Below are positions 21,257 to 32,054 of a stretch of 64,000 nucleotides of DNA, one piece after another (position 1 is the stretch's first letter; every line of letters begins with the position of its first letter). Under the pieces are notes generated by a model that searched no databases, was not told the origin of the DNA, and worked only from the letters and a program-made list of their open reading frames with translations. Position numbers and translations under genes: made by a program. This DNA is from Dromiciops gliroides (Eukaryota; Chordata; Mammalia; Microbiotheria; Microbiotheriidae): NCBI RefSeq assembly GCF_019393635.1, contig NC_057863.1, positions 644,649,306 to 644,713,305 on the forward strand, read 5' to 3'.

Positions 21257-22082
21257 AAAAGAAGGCATAGACCCACATGTACAAAAATATTTATAGCAGC
21301 TCTCTTTGTGACGGCAAAGAACTGGAAAGCAAAGTAATGCCCATCATTTGGAGAATGACTAAATAAGTTGTGGTATGGGAATGGAATGGAATACTATTGT
21401 GCTATAAGAAATGATGAGCAGGCAGATTTCAGAAAACCCTGGAAAGACTTACATGAACTGATGTTGAGTGAAGTGAGGAGAACCAGGAGAACACAATTAT
21501 TATACACAATAACAGTAACATTGTGCAATAATCAACTGGGATACTTAGTTCCTCTCACCAATACAATGATCCAAGACAATTTTTTTTTGCAGGGCAATGG
21601 GGGTTAAGTGACTTGCCCAGGGTCACACAGCTAGTAAGTGTTAAGTGTCTGAGGTCAGATTTGAACTCAGGTACTCCTGAATCCAGGGCCGGTGCTTTAA
21701 CTACTGAGCCATCTAGCTGCCCCTGTTCCAAGACAATTCTAAAGGCCTCATGATGGAAAATGCTGTCCACATCCAGAAAAAAGAACTGTGGAATCTGAAT
21801 GCAGACTGAACCATACTGTTTCTACTTTTTTTGGTTTTTGTTTTTCTCTTTTGAGGTTTGTCCCTTTTGTTCTGATTCTTCTTTCACAACATGACTAATG
21901 CAGAAATATGTTTAATGGGATTGTACATACATAACCTGTATCAGATTGCTTTCTGTCTTGGGGAGGGAGGGAGAAAAATTTGGAACTCAAAATCTTATAA
22001 AAACAAATGTTGATAATTATCTTTACATGTAACTGTAAAAATAAAATACTATTAAGATTGAAAAAAAAAAAAGAAGGCATAG
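21257..22082 (+). mobile_element. L1 3' portion, 14 bp target duplication
   Basis: The element is 21271-22068. ORF2 end ([29 protein letters not shown]), 3' UTR and poly-A. aaaagaaggcatag at 21257-21270 and 22069-22082. 5' truncated, otherwise well preserved. Confidence 0.92.
21570..21737 (-). mobile_element. WSINE1-like SINE inside the L1 3' UTR
   Basis: tccaagacaat at 21570-21580 and 21727-21737. Confidence 0.93.
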
Positions 22083-22093
22083 AGGGTTAAAGT

Positions 22094-22352
22094 GGGGGGT
22101 AACTAAGTGGACCAGTGGATTGAGTGCTGGCCCTGGAGTCAGGAGGACTTAAGTTCAAAACCAGTCTCAGACATTTACTAGTTGTGTGACCCTGACAAGT
22201 CATTTAACCTCTGTTTGCCTCATTTTCTTCATCTGTAAAATGAGCTGGAGAAGGAAATGGAAAACCACTCCAGGATCTCAGTCAAGAAAACCCCAAATAG
22301 GGTCATGGAGAGTTGGCCACAATTGAAATGACTCTACAACAACAACAAAGAG
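22094..22352 (+). mobile_element. Mar1-type SINE, full length
   Basis: tRNA head, CORE, cttcatctgtaaaatgagctgg, accactccaggatctc, ccccaaatagggtcatgg, and tail gactctacaacaacaac. Confidence 0.88.
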
Positions 22353-23204
22353 TTAAAGACAGAGAGGTCCTGAGAAAGATGACAGAGAAGTCAATCCAAT
22401 AGGCACAAGATTATATAGCCTTACCCCACCTTCCATAGCAATAGATGAAAACGGTGTCAGAGTAATTCATAGTACCTGGGCTAAGCTGGAGACCTGGGAA
22501 TACAAGTTGGCAACAAGGGAATAGCAATGGTGAGATCATACAAGAGTTTATTGACCAAGAAGAGGAATTCCTGGACTAAGCAGGAGAATCTTGACACAAG
22601 GAGAGCCAAGGGTCAGAGCCTGAGTTTCGAGGAGTAAACTCTTGCCTTTCATGAATATTAGAGTTATGTGGCCTGTGCAGGTCCATGGGAAAAGGGTCAA
22701 TATTCCATTGGCCCCACATGCTTTCCCCTAGTAGGAAAGCCTCAATCACAAGATTCTATCACAAATATAGTGAAATTGGTAGTTCTCAGGGGTGTGTGGG
22801 ATCCACTAAAAATGTTAACTCCTAAGTATTTGGGTTAGAGTCTTTGCATTTTCTCTAGATAGCACAGTATAAAAAAGTAGCTAAAGAAACAATACATGAC
22901 ACACACACACAGACACACAAACCTGGAAGATCACTCTCCCATAAATACACATAGCATCAATTGGAAGAGTGGGCATACATGTAAGGAACACACATGAATA
23001 GGGTTACTCACTAGTAACTAGTACTATAGATCATCAAAGTCCTTTCTTTACAACTTCTCTCTGTAGCTCAGCTCTATATTGCCAGGGCTGGTTATCTCTT
23101 GAACTCATATCCAACTCTCTTCTCTGCTTCCCAGTACTCAATTAACCTTGAAGCTGCTTCTGGTCTTAAGTGAATGCCTCTCTGATTGAAATGTGTCTCT
23201 GCTC
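22353..23204. other. Unrecognised sequence
   Basis: About 850 bp with no family recognised. A short (CA)n run lies at 22899-22914. Confidence 0.4.
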
Positions 23205-23445
23205 CTTCTAACACATTATCACCTGTACGACCCTGGGCAAGTCTCTTAACCTCTGTCTACCTCAGTTTCCACAATTGTAAAATGGGGATAATGAGAGCAC
23301 CTTTCTCCCAGGGTTGTTGTGAGGATCAAATGAGATAATGTTTATAAAATATTTTGCAAAACTTAAATTGCTATTTAAATATTTAAATGAATAGCTATAA
23401 TGTACTGTTGGTGGAGTTGTGAATGTATCCAAGTTTTTTAAATTC
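23205..23445 (+). mobile_element. MIR and a small L1 ORF2 fragment
   Basis: 23205-23385: gaccctgggcaagtctctta, tttccacaattgtaaaatgg, gttgtgaggatcaaatgag. 23396-23445: tgtactgttggtggagttgtg, an L1 ORF2 stretch. Confidence 0.65.
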
Positions 23446-23636
23446 CTAATATTGTTTTGAGATATTGTGTTTCCAAATTTTCTTATAATGTATAAATTGG
23501 TGAACAATGGTATCAACTATGGTGGAAAAGCAATCTCTTTTATATCTGGATGAAAATGAGATGCAGATATAGAAATTCCAATATAAGAATCTGGCTTTGT
23601 CATCTATTAGTCATGCATTTTAAAACTGAATCAGAG

Positions 23637-23786
23637 GGGCAGCTAGGTGGCACAGTGGATAAAGCACCAGCCCTGGATTCAGGAGGACCTGAGTTCAAAT
23701 CCAGCCTCAGACACTTGACACTAGCTGTGTGACCCTGGGCAAGTCACTTAACCCCCATTGCCCTGCCCAAAAAAAAAAAACCACCT
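23637..23786 (+). mobile_element. WSINE1-like SINE, deletion subtype
   Basis: Flanked by ctgaatcaga. Reads cacttgacactagctg. Confidence 0.93.
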
Positions 23787-23789
23787 GAA

Positions 23790-24093
23790 TCAGAAATACC
23801 TAAAGTACAACTTATATAACACACACTCTTGTCACCTTAAGTCCTTTTTGATTTTTTGCTTTGGCCTCTTTTAAACTGTTGTTGAAGTCTGTTCCATCCA
23901 GGTTCAAGGCTTCAACCTCATGGCAGCTACAGCTGGTGCCTGTACATCTCCTCCCACCCTCTGGACCTCACATCTCCCTACACTCTCTGGACCAGGCCTT
24001 TCCCAGCTTCTCCCCTTCCCCCCTCCCTCCACCTGCTCAGTTACAGAAGAAGAATCTTCACCCCTTTTTCCTTACATATAGAGAAGTGGGGAA
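23790..24093. other. Unrecognised pyrimidine-rich sequence
   Basis: A 97-codon open frame crosses it without family features. Confidence 0.4.
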
Positions 24094-24661
24094 TGTTATG
24101 GGCCTGGGGTACCTCAGAAGTTTTCTGGGGGAAATCAAGGAACCTTCTCTTTGAGAAACTAAACCAAAGGACAGACACACCTAAAGAGATGAGAGGCACT
24201 AGATCTGAACTGAGATAACTTCAGGACCACCACCCTTCATTCCAGTCTCCCCCACCCCTCAAGAAGATAAGAGTTGGTGTGGCTGCTGCCCTTGTGGCAT
24301 GAGGGGGACAGAGATGGCTTGAGAGATTGGAGCTGCCTCTCACCCAACTTCCCCCAGCCACCACCAGTGGGGGATGATCCTCCCTGGGAACTTTCCACAG
24401 TCGGATGATCACCCCATGGTCCTCTATAAAAGTATTTGCCTGTCATCTGCTCAAGGAAAAAGGTATCTCAGAGAGCCACACCTTTGTGGCATGCCTTCTC
24501 CCCATGAGAAGTCCAAGGACTTCTCTCTTGGTTTCCTTTTCCTAGCACCTAAATAAAATATTATTTTATTCTAATTAGATTTGTGTGTAAGAGGGTGCAG
24601 TTTTTTAAAGAGGAATTTCTAAGGACCCCTACCCCAACCCTCACAAATATCCCCTGTAACA
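24094..24661 (+). mobile_element. Solo LTR (family 2)
   Basis: tgttatgggc to ctgtaaca, 568 bp, with ctataaaagt at 24424 and aataaaat near 24551. The flanks share only gaa, and the LINE on its right is not seen on its left, so the left flank may be rearranged. ERV-type. Confidence 0.82.
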
Positions 24662-25822
24662 GAAACAATCCAGAGTGCTTTTCTGATGCCCTGAAAGCCA
24701 TTTATGAGCCAAAGAGCTATGGCGCAGCTCAACTACTCAGTACTGACAAAGCTATACTGATCAGTGCTAAGGACATGATCCTGGAGAGATGGGCTGAACA
24801 CTTCCATAGCATTCTCTACAGATTGTCATGAATCAGTGCTGAAGTCAATCCCTTTCTAGCCAAACTTCCTACTGAAGAAGAGATTTTAAATGCCATTAGG
24901 CTCTTCTTGTGTGAGAAAGTGCCTGGTGCTGAAACTATTCCAGCTGAGATTTACAAGACAAAGGTTGCACTGTTCATACAAAGACTGACTGATATTTTCC
25001 AAATTATATGGCAAGAGAAGGTTATCCCTCTGTCATTCATCTCTATAAAGGTAAAGGAAATAGACTGTCCTGTGACAATCACAGGGGCTCTCTCTCTCTT
25101 AGTCATTACTGGCAAGATTCTTGTCAGAGTCCTCCTTAATAGAATGGTCCTTCACCTGGAAGATGGTCATCTACCCAAGAGCCAGTGCGGCTTCAGAAAG
25201 GACTGAGGAACAGTCAATATGGTGTTTGCTGGCCAACAACTTCAGGAGAAATGCCAGGAGCAGAACAGAGGTCTGGACACAATATTCATTGATCTGTGCA
25301 AGGTCTTTGATACTGTCAGCTGTGAGAGCTTGTGGAAAATTGTGTCAAAATTGGGTTGCCTGGGGAAATTCATCAGTGTTTTACATCAGTTTCATGACAG
25401 CATGCTTGAACAGGTTCTGGTTAATGAACAATTCTCTCCAGCTTTCCCAGTCACCAATGGAGTGAAGCAGGGCTGTGTACTTGCTCCCGTGCTTTTTAGT
25501 ATGATGTTTTCAGCAATGATGGCAGATGCCTTCAATGAGGATAAACATGGTATCAAGATCAGCTACCACACTAATGGTAAATGGCTTGCCTTGAAAAGGC
25601 TACAAGACAAGACTGAAGTGTAGAAAGAGTTAGTGTATGATTTTTGTTTGCAAATGATTGTGTAACCAATGCAATCTCTGAGGCTGAGATGCAACAAAAT
25701 ATGGATCGATTCTCTGCTGCTTGTGCTAATTTTAGCCTAACAATTAACATTCTCCCTCAGCCAGCCATTTATGTGTGGAACCATCAGTTACAGCAAATGG
25801 AGAAGTTTTGAATACTATAGAT

Positions 25823-26022
25823 AAGTTCACTTACCTTCTTCTTTTCTCCTTCTCCTCCTTCTCCTTCTCCTCCTCCTTCTTCTTCTGGCAAGCAGGGTAA
25901 AGTGAGTTGTCCAGGATCACACAGTAAGCATCTGAAGTCACATTTGAACTCATATCCTCCTGACTCCAGGGCTGGTGCTCTATCCACTGTACCACCTAAC
26001 TGCCCCTAAGTTCACCTACCTT
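25823..26022 (-). mobile_element. tRNA-headed SINE whose poly-T became (CTT/CTC)n
   Basis: SINE about 25839-26006. taagttcac(t/c)taccttc occurs just before and just after. The first 45 bp are ttctccttctcctcc units in place of a T run. Confidence 0.85.
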
Positions 26023-26342
26023 GACGGTATACTTTTCAGGGATGTACACATTGATAATGAGGTTGACACACACATTGCCAGAGCTAGCTCAGTATTTGAG
26101 AGGCTCCAAAGGAAAGTGTGGGAAAGAAGAGGTATTAGGCTGTTAACCATACTGAAGGTCTACAGAGCCATTGTGCTGACCTCCTTGTTACATGCCTATG
26201 AAGCCTGAACAGTCTACTAGAGCATGCCAGGAAACATGCTAAGAGACATTTGAAATGTCTTAGGAAGATTCTGAAGATCACCTGACAAGATAAGATACTA
26301 CACACTGAGGTCCTTTCTCTAGCTGAACTGCCAAGCATTCAA

Positions 26343-26510
26343 ACTTTACCCAATGGGGCGGCTAGGTGGTGCAGTGGATAAACCACCGGCCCTGGATTCA
26401 GGAGTACCTGAGTTCAAATCCAGCCTCAGACACTTGACACTTACTAGCTGTGTGACCCTGGGCAAGTCACTTAACCCTCATTGCCCCACAAAAAACAAAA
26501 AAACTTTACA
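26343..26510 (+). mobile_element. WSINE1-like SINE inside the second RTE LINE
   Basis: aaactttac flanks it. cacttgacactt variant. Confidence 0.92.
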
Positions 26511-27032
26511 GAGAGCACAGCATCGATGGGCTGGCCACATTGTTCAAATGCCAAACCTATGTAACCCTAAAAGATTATTTTACAGAGAACTCACACAAGG
26601 CAAGTGTTCATACTGAAGTCAGAAAAAGAGATACAAGGCTATTCTCAAGGTCTCTCTGAAGAACTTTGGAATCAATTGGGAGACATGGGAGACACTGGCA
26701 CAGGACCACTCGGCATGGTGTGCCTGCATCAAAGAAGGTGCTGTGCTCTATGAATGAAGCAGAATTGCAGTAGCTCAAAAGAAATGTGAGGTGCACAAAT
26801 TTAGAGCCATCTCCACTCCAAATTTTCATGTGAACTATTTGTGCCTGACCAGTGGTAGGGCCTTCTGAGCTCATATTGGTCTGATCAGCCACAGTTGGAT
26901 ACACTGTACATTGACCCCAATGTAGCGATGTCATTTTGGTCCAAGAATGAAGAACAACAACCAGGTCTCTAGGTAAGGGAGGGAGAAGGGATATATATCA
27001 AAATAAAGGTAGTGTAGAAACAAAAACTAAGA

Positions 27033-27194
27033 ATATATATATATATATATATATATTTTGCAGGGCAATGGGAGTTAAGTGACTTGCCCAGGGTCACACA
27101 GCTAGTAAGTGTCAAGTGTCTGAGGCCAGATTTGAACTCAGGTACTCCTGAATCCAGGGCCAATGCTTTATCCACTGCGCCACCTAGCTGCCCC
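27033..27194 (-). mobile_element. WSINE1-like SINE preceded by (TA)n
   Basis: (TA)12 at 27033-27056 stands where the poly-T would be; body 27057-27194. Confidence 0.9.
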
Positions 27195-27518
27195 TAGGAA
27201 TATTTTTTTAAGGGAGGGCTATTCTGGGAGAGAAGGCTCTTGCCCCTGTGGGAATCCATAAGGTCAGAGGCAGGAGAGAGGCATCAGGTCTCTAAAACTT
27301 GTTGCAGAGTTCTTTTTCCTCACAGCATTTAAAATTTACCCCGAGACTTTGTTTGTACAACACCATCCATAGGAAAGCAAATGTCTCCACAGCCCTGCTA
27401 GCCAAACAAGAGCATGTCATCTTTGGAGCCCTTCCTCAGAAGGCACTGCTGACTGCCTCTCACATTGCAGAACTCTGTTACTACTGATGCGCCCTCTTTC
27501 ACTGTTTTTTTTTCTTGT
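27195..27518. other. Unrecognised sequence
   Basis: Nothing recognised. A 62-codon open frame has no family features. Confidence 0.4.
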
Positions 27519-27673
27519 TTTTTTGGGGGGGGGGTTTTGCAGGGCAATGAGGGTTAAGTGACTTGCCCAGGGTCACACAGCTAGTAAGTGTCAAATGTCT
27601 GAGGCCTGATTTGAACTCATGTCCTCCTGACTCCAAGGCCAGTTCTCTATCCACTGTGCCACCTAGCTGCCCC
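27519..27673 (-). mobile_element. WSINE1-like SINE, first of a pair
   Basis: Body from gcagggcaatgagggttaag to tagctgcccc. The poly-T end is largely G. Confidence 0.9.
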
Positions 27674-27861
27674 ACCTTCCTTCACTCTTTTTTTTTTTTT
27701 TTTTTTTTTAGTGAGGCAGTTGGGGTTAAGTGACTTGCCCAGGGTCACACAGCTAGTAAGTGTTAAGTGTCTGAGGCCGGATTTGAACTCAGGTACTCCT
27801 GACTCCAGGGCCGGTGCTCTATACACTGCGCCACCTAGCTGCCCCACCTTCCTTCACTCTT
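27674..27861 (-). mobile_element. WSINE1-like SINE, second of a pair, 16 bp target duplication
   Basis: accttccttcactctt at 27674-27689 and 27846-27861. Inserted 16 bp from the first copy, same orientation, different subfamily (gtgaggcagttgggg). Confidence 0.95.
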
Positions 27862-28099
27862 GACCCTCTGGAACCTGAAGTGTTGAGCAGAGGCACTTTG
27901 GCACAGTGGGATGGCCTGTGCATCCAGGAAGCAGAAGAGGACTGTCTGAGAAGCCCAACAGCCGATCAACCTTCAGGAGGATTCTAGCTCCAAGGCAACA
28001 TAAAGAGTAAGGAGAGAGCTAGAACCTCTCATCAGTATCCTTTTTTTTTTTTTGAATAAAAGTATTTTATTATTTTCCAGTTATATGTAGAGATAGTTT

Positions 28100-28287
28100 T
28101 CAACATTTGTTTTTTGTTTGTTTTGGGGTTTTTTTTGCAGGGCAATGAGGGTTAAGTGACTTGCCCAAGGTCACACAGCTAGTAAGTGTCAAGTGTCTGA
28201 GGCCGGGTTTGAACTCAGGTACTCCTGAATCCAGGGCCAGTGCTTTATCTACTGCGCTATCTAGCTGCCCCCTCAACATTTGTTTTT
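28100..28287 (-). mobile_element. WSINE1-like SINE inside the L1
   Basis: tcaacatttgttttt flanks it (from 28100 and 28273). Confidence 0.93.
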
Positions 28288-28451
28288 ATAAGATTTCAAA
28301 TTTCAAATTTTTCTCCCTCCCCCTCTCCCTTAGACAGCAGGTAATCTGATATAGGTTTTATATATATACATATATACATATAATAACATTAAACATATTT
28401 CTGCATTAGTCATGTTATAAAAGAAGAATCAGAGCAAAAAGGAAAAACCTC

Positions 28452-28648
28452 AAAAAAGAAAAACAACAGGGGCAGCTAGATGGTGCAGTGGATAGAGCAC
28501 TGGCCCTGGAGTCAGGAGTACCTGAGTTCAAATCCAGTCTCAGACACTTAACACTTACTAGCTGTGTGACCCTGGGCAATTCACTTAACCCCAATTACCT
28601 CACTAAAAAAAAAAAAAAAGAAAGAAAAAAAAAAAAGAAAAACAACAG
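28452..28648 (+). mobile_element. WSINE1-like SINE inside the L1, 18 bp target duplication
   Basis: aaaaaagaaaaacaacag at 28452-28469 and 28631-28648. Confidence 0.95.
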
Positions 28649-28751
28649 CACCAAAAACAGAAGAAATCATATGGTTCAATTAGCATCCATATTCCACAGT
28701 TCTTTTTTTTTTTTCTGGATTTGGAGAGCCTTTTCCATCATGAGTCCTTTG

Positions 28752-28954
28752 ATCAGTATCCTTCTTTTTTTGTTTTTGTTTTTGTTTGTTTGTTTATTTT
28801 TTAGTGAGGCAATTGGGGTTAAGTGACTTGCCCAGGGTCACACAGCTAGTAAGTGTTAAGTGTCTGAGGCCAGATTTGAACTCAGGTACTCCTGACTCCA
28901 GGGCCAGTGCTCTATCCACTGCGCCACCTAGTTGCCCCAATCAGTATCCTTCTT
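28752..28954 (-). mobile_element. WSINE1-like SINE at the L1 edge
   Basis: atcagtatccttctt at 28752-28766 and 28940-28954, so this SINE reused the right target duplication of the L1. Confidence 0.94.
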
Positions 28955-29090
28955 AAACCCCACTTCCCACCCTTGAACAAAGTACCCCAGATGTGGACTG
29001 ATCAGGGCAAGGTACAGCAAGGTTCTTAGCCCCTTATTCCTTGAAACAATGCCTCTCCAATGCAGCCATATGTTCATAGTGGGACTGAAT
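28955..29090 (-). mobile_element. L3/CR1-type 3' UTR fragment
   Basis: gtaccccagatgtggactgat, cagggcaaggtacagcaagg and caatgcctctccaatgcagcc match the reversed L3 tail. Another piece lies at 31120-31290. Confidence 0.6.
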
Positions 29091-29600
29091 TGGTCTATAG
29101 GGGCCTTGTCTCCAGAGATCCCCTTGGAAATTTCTGGGAACTCCAAAGGCATGGTGACTTAGCACTTGGGGCCTTTAGGAATATGATAAACTTCTGGGGT
29201 ATTTCTGGCCATGTGCTAGCTTAGGAATAGCACTAGGAGATGGCAAAGCAACTCCCCTATTTTCCTCTGAGCACATCCCTTCTTTAGATCACTTTGGGAC
29301 TATTTGGAAGAGGGCAAGTTGCCCTATTCCCGTTCCAGACTACATCTAGCCATAAGCACATCATGTCTAAAGTACACGTCTTCCCTAGGTGAGTCTGAGC
29401 CTAAGGTTGGGTTACCTATTTTATCTCTGTTCTCTCCTGATCTCAGGTGAATGAGGTTGGATACTGAGAGGGACATGGCCCGACTTCCAAGTTCCAAAGG
29501 TCAGGAGGTCCTGAGTCCTTTTGGTCTAACATCTTGGGAAGAAGCCCCCACCATCAAAAAGCCAGGCCCAACTTGGGACTATAGGGATAATACAGAAGAT
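29091..29600. other. Unrecognised sequence
   Basis: Nothing recognised. Confidence 0.4.
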
Positions 29601-29601
29601 G

Positions 29602-29783
29602 AAAGTATAATGTGTATTAGGGGCAGCTAGGTGACACAGTGGATAGAGCACCAGCCCTGGATTCAGAAGGACCTGAGCTCAAATCTAGCCTCAGACACTT
29701 GACATGTACTAGCTGTGTGACCCTGGGCAAGTCACTTAACCCCAATTGCCTCACCAAAAAAAAGAAAAAAAGTATAATGTGTA
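29602..29783 (+). mobile_element. WSINE1-like SINE with 15 bp target duplication
   Basis: aaagtataatgtgta at 29602-29616 and 29769-29783. Confidence 0.95.
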
Positions 29784-30087
29784 ATAGCAATCGTTTAGCA
29801 ATCCTGAATGATTATCTGAATTATTAATCTGATGAGGTTTAAAGCTCAGCCCATGAAAGAGTATAACAGAAGTAAAGCTATGAATTCCTGTTTCTGTCTT
29901 TCTGTCAATGTTTACTGTGAGTCATTTGTGTCTTTTATGTGCAGGAAAAAAAATACCTATTTCTATATGTGATTTACATTGTACATTGAGTACCTTTCAA
30001 CTCCATCTTTTTAGAGAAGACTCTAATCATTAGCCAAAACATAACCTTTAAGTAGTCACCTTAGACAGACAGCTAGGTAACAGTGTT

Positions 30088-30269
30088 AATAGAGTATTGG
30101 AGGGGGCAGCTAGATGGCGCAGTGGATGGAGCACAGGCCCTGGAGTCAGGAGGACCTGAGTTCAAATCTGACCTCAGACACTTAACACTTACTAGCTGTG
30201 TGACCCTGGGCAAGTTACTTAAGCCCAATTGCCTCACTAAAAATAAAAAATAAAAAAAATAGAGTATTA
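30088..30269 (+). mobile_element. WSINE1-like SINE inside the Mar1
   Basis: aatagagtatt at 30088-30098 and 30259-30269. Confidence 0.94.
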
Positions 30270-30331
30270 GACCTGGAATCAGGAGGACTTGAGTTCAAAT
30301 CTGACCTTAGACACTTACTAGCTATATGATC

Positions 30332-30627
30332 CTGGTGTGAGATTTAGAGCGCTACCAACCTATTGAGAAAGGTACTGCAGGGAAGCTACGCCATGAAGAG
30401 AAACCATGTGACTTCAGCATCCAGAAGTTGTGTCTGTCATCTGAGTACTGTCAATCAGTGCTACCAACCAGTTAGCTTGGAGCTGTGTGTGAGGATGGCC
30501 CGGTTTCCAATGTCAGAGGGGGATTCTGGGAGAAGCCCCTGAGGAGGGGCCTTTCATTTTGGGGACTGTGGCTTGTTGAGAACACAGATTCTGGGCTCTC
30601 TTAGACAGTTAGATGAAGTTTGCTTTT

Positions 30628-30668
<41 letters not shown>

Positions 30669-30791
30669 ACTAACTTCTGATGCACTTTAATAAATACGTA
30701 AAAGTCTAAACTCTTGCTAAAGCTTCTAATTTAAGGTGACCACTCATTAGATTTTAGACATCATAGCTAGAATTTTAGGCCCTTACACTGG
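30332..30791 (+). mobile_element. Solo LTR (family 4) inside the Mar1
   Basis: LTR 30336-30787, tgtgagattt to cccttaca, with ctgg on both sides (30332-30335, 30788-30791). Contains (CT)n at about 30632-30665 and a ttaataaata polyadenylation-type signal. ERV-type. Confidence 0.82.
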
Positions 30792-31119
30792 GCAAGTCAC
30801 TTACCCTGTTTGCCTCAGTTTCTTCATCTGTAAAATGAGCTGGAGAAGGAAATGATAAACCATTCCAGTATCTTTACCAAGAAACCCCCAAATGGGGTCA
30901 CAAAGATTTGGACACAACCGAAATGACTGATCAACAAAATTTGTCACCAGGAGGCTGGTGTAGAGTTGAATGAGTTGAAGAAAGTGGAAAAGGCCCCTAA
31001 TCCCTCTCATTAGAGACCTGGACCAAACATGTATAGGCTCAGAGCTGAGGTCCCTTAGTAAAGAAAGTCATTGACTTATTGCTCCTCCCCCAGATCCCCT
31101 GAACCCAGCAAAGATTCTT

Positions 31120-31290
31120 TTTAACCTTAGCCTTATGTTAACTTTTTTGATTGTCATATCAAGCTGCTTCCTTTTATTGAGTCTGTCGTCCACTAAGATC
31201 CCCAGACCTTTTTCATACCTCTAGCATACCTACCATATCTTATACTCATGAAGTTGATTTTTTTTAACCCAAATATAAGGCTTTACATTT
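31120..31290 (-). mobile_element. L3/CR1-type 3' UTR fragment
   Basis: ttgattgtcatatcaagctg, gtccactaagatccccagac and ataaggctttacatttatc follow the reversed L3 tail. Confidence 0.6.
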
Positions 31291-31294
31291 ATCT

Positions 31295-31424
31295 TTTTTT
31301 CCCCTGAGGGAATGAGGGTTAAGTGATTTGCCCAGGATCACACAGCTGTTTGAGGCCAAATTTGAACTCAGGTCCTTCTAAATCCAGGGCCGGTGCTTTA
31401 TCCACTGTGCCACCTAGCTGCCCC
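31295..31424 (-). mobile_element. tRNA-headed SINE, internally deleted
   Basis: gaatgagggttaagtgattt to cacctagctgcccc, with the agtaagtgtcaagtg stretch missing. Confidence 0.85.
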
Positions 31425-31569
31425 TCATTTATTGTTTTTTGATAGTCTAGACTTTAGAAAGTGATGGAGAAAATAGTAATAATACAGATTAAACTAGAAA
31501 AATATTCTGTGCATACATTTCTCCCCCTTCTCCCTCACCTTCCTCCAACTGAGAACCTTTGGCTAAACA

Positions 31570-31850
31570 TTTACCAACACACCCCTGAATAAATACCAAA
31601 ATAATCATAGTAGCACTCTTTGCAGTGGCAAAGAAGTGGAAACAAAGTACACACCCATCAACTAGAGAGTGACTTGAGGGAAAAACCTTTTATATACAGT
31701 TGTAATGGGATATTACTGTATCATAAGAAATGACAACTACAAGGAATTCAAAGAAACATAGGAAGATTTGCTTGAACTGACACCAAGTGAAATAAACAAA
31801 ATGAAGAAAATATAATATGCAATGACTAATAATGTAAATGGAAAGAGGGA
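31570..31850 (+). mobile_element. L1 ORF2 end, strongly diverged
   Basis: gtagcactctttgcagtggc, acacccatcaactagagag, gggatattactgtatcata and cttgaactgacaccaagtga track the L1 ORF2 end. Confidence 0.65.
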
Positions 31851-31876
31851 AGGCAACTCTTGTCTGTCCTGCATTT

Positions 31877-32054
31877 TCTTTTGGTTTTGATTGGGGGTTT
31901 TTTTGTGGGGGGTTTTTTGGTGAGGCAATTGGGGTTAAGTGACTTGCCCAGGGTCACACAGCCAGTAAGTGTTAAGTGTCTGAGACTGGATTTGAACTCA
32001 GGTCCTCCTGACTCCAGGGCCGGTGCTCTATCCACTGTGCCACCTAGCCGCCCC
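31877..32054 (-). mobile_element. WSINE1-like SINE
   Basis: T/G-rich end, ggtgaggcaattggggttaag to gccacctagccgcccc. Confidence 0.9.

Larger units (their letters stand above)
24662..26965 (+). mobile_element. RTE-clade LINE, second lineage, degenerate
   Basis: Reverse transcriptase: 24690-25205 (ALKAIYEPKSYGAAQL, KVPGAETIPAEIYK, LPKSQCGFRKD), 25219-25620 (FAGQQLQEKCQEQ, FIDLCKVFDTVSCESLWKIV, NGVKQGCVLAPVLFSMMFSA), then 26010-26200 (FTYLDGILF, ERLQRKVWERRGIRLL) and 26505-26900 (QHRWAGHIVQM). It ends gaagaacaacaacc. Several stops and frameshifts, including one across the catalytic Asp-Asp region near 25640. It differs from the BovB-type copy at 12113-15735. Confidence 0.85.
28031..28763 (-). 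mobile_element. L1 3' UTR with 12 bp target duplication, two SINEs inside
   Basis: The element is 28043-28751. ccagttatatgtagagatag, gtaatctgatataggttt and tgcattagtcatgttataa are L1 3' UTR on the minus strand. atcagtatcctt at 28031-28042 and 28752-28763. Confidence 0.9.
30063..30943 (+). mobile_element. Mar1-type SINE split by a SINE and a solo LTR
   Basis: Pieces 30063-30098, 30270-30335 (caggaggacttgagttcaaat) and 30788-30943 (ctgggcaagtcacttaccc, gtaaaatgagctggagaagg, aatggggtcacaaagatttgg). Confidence 0.85.

Noticed and set aside
22353-23204. Possible further LTR element
   Set aside because: No paired TG/CA ends with flanking duplication could be found, so it is left as unrecognised sequence.
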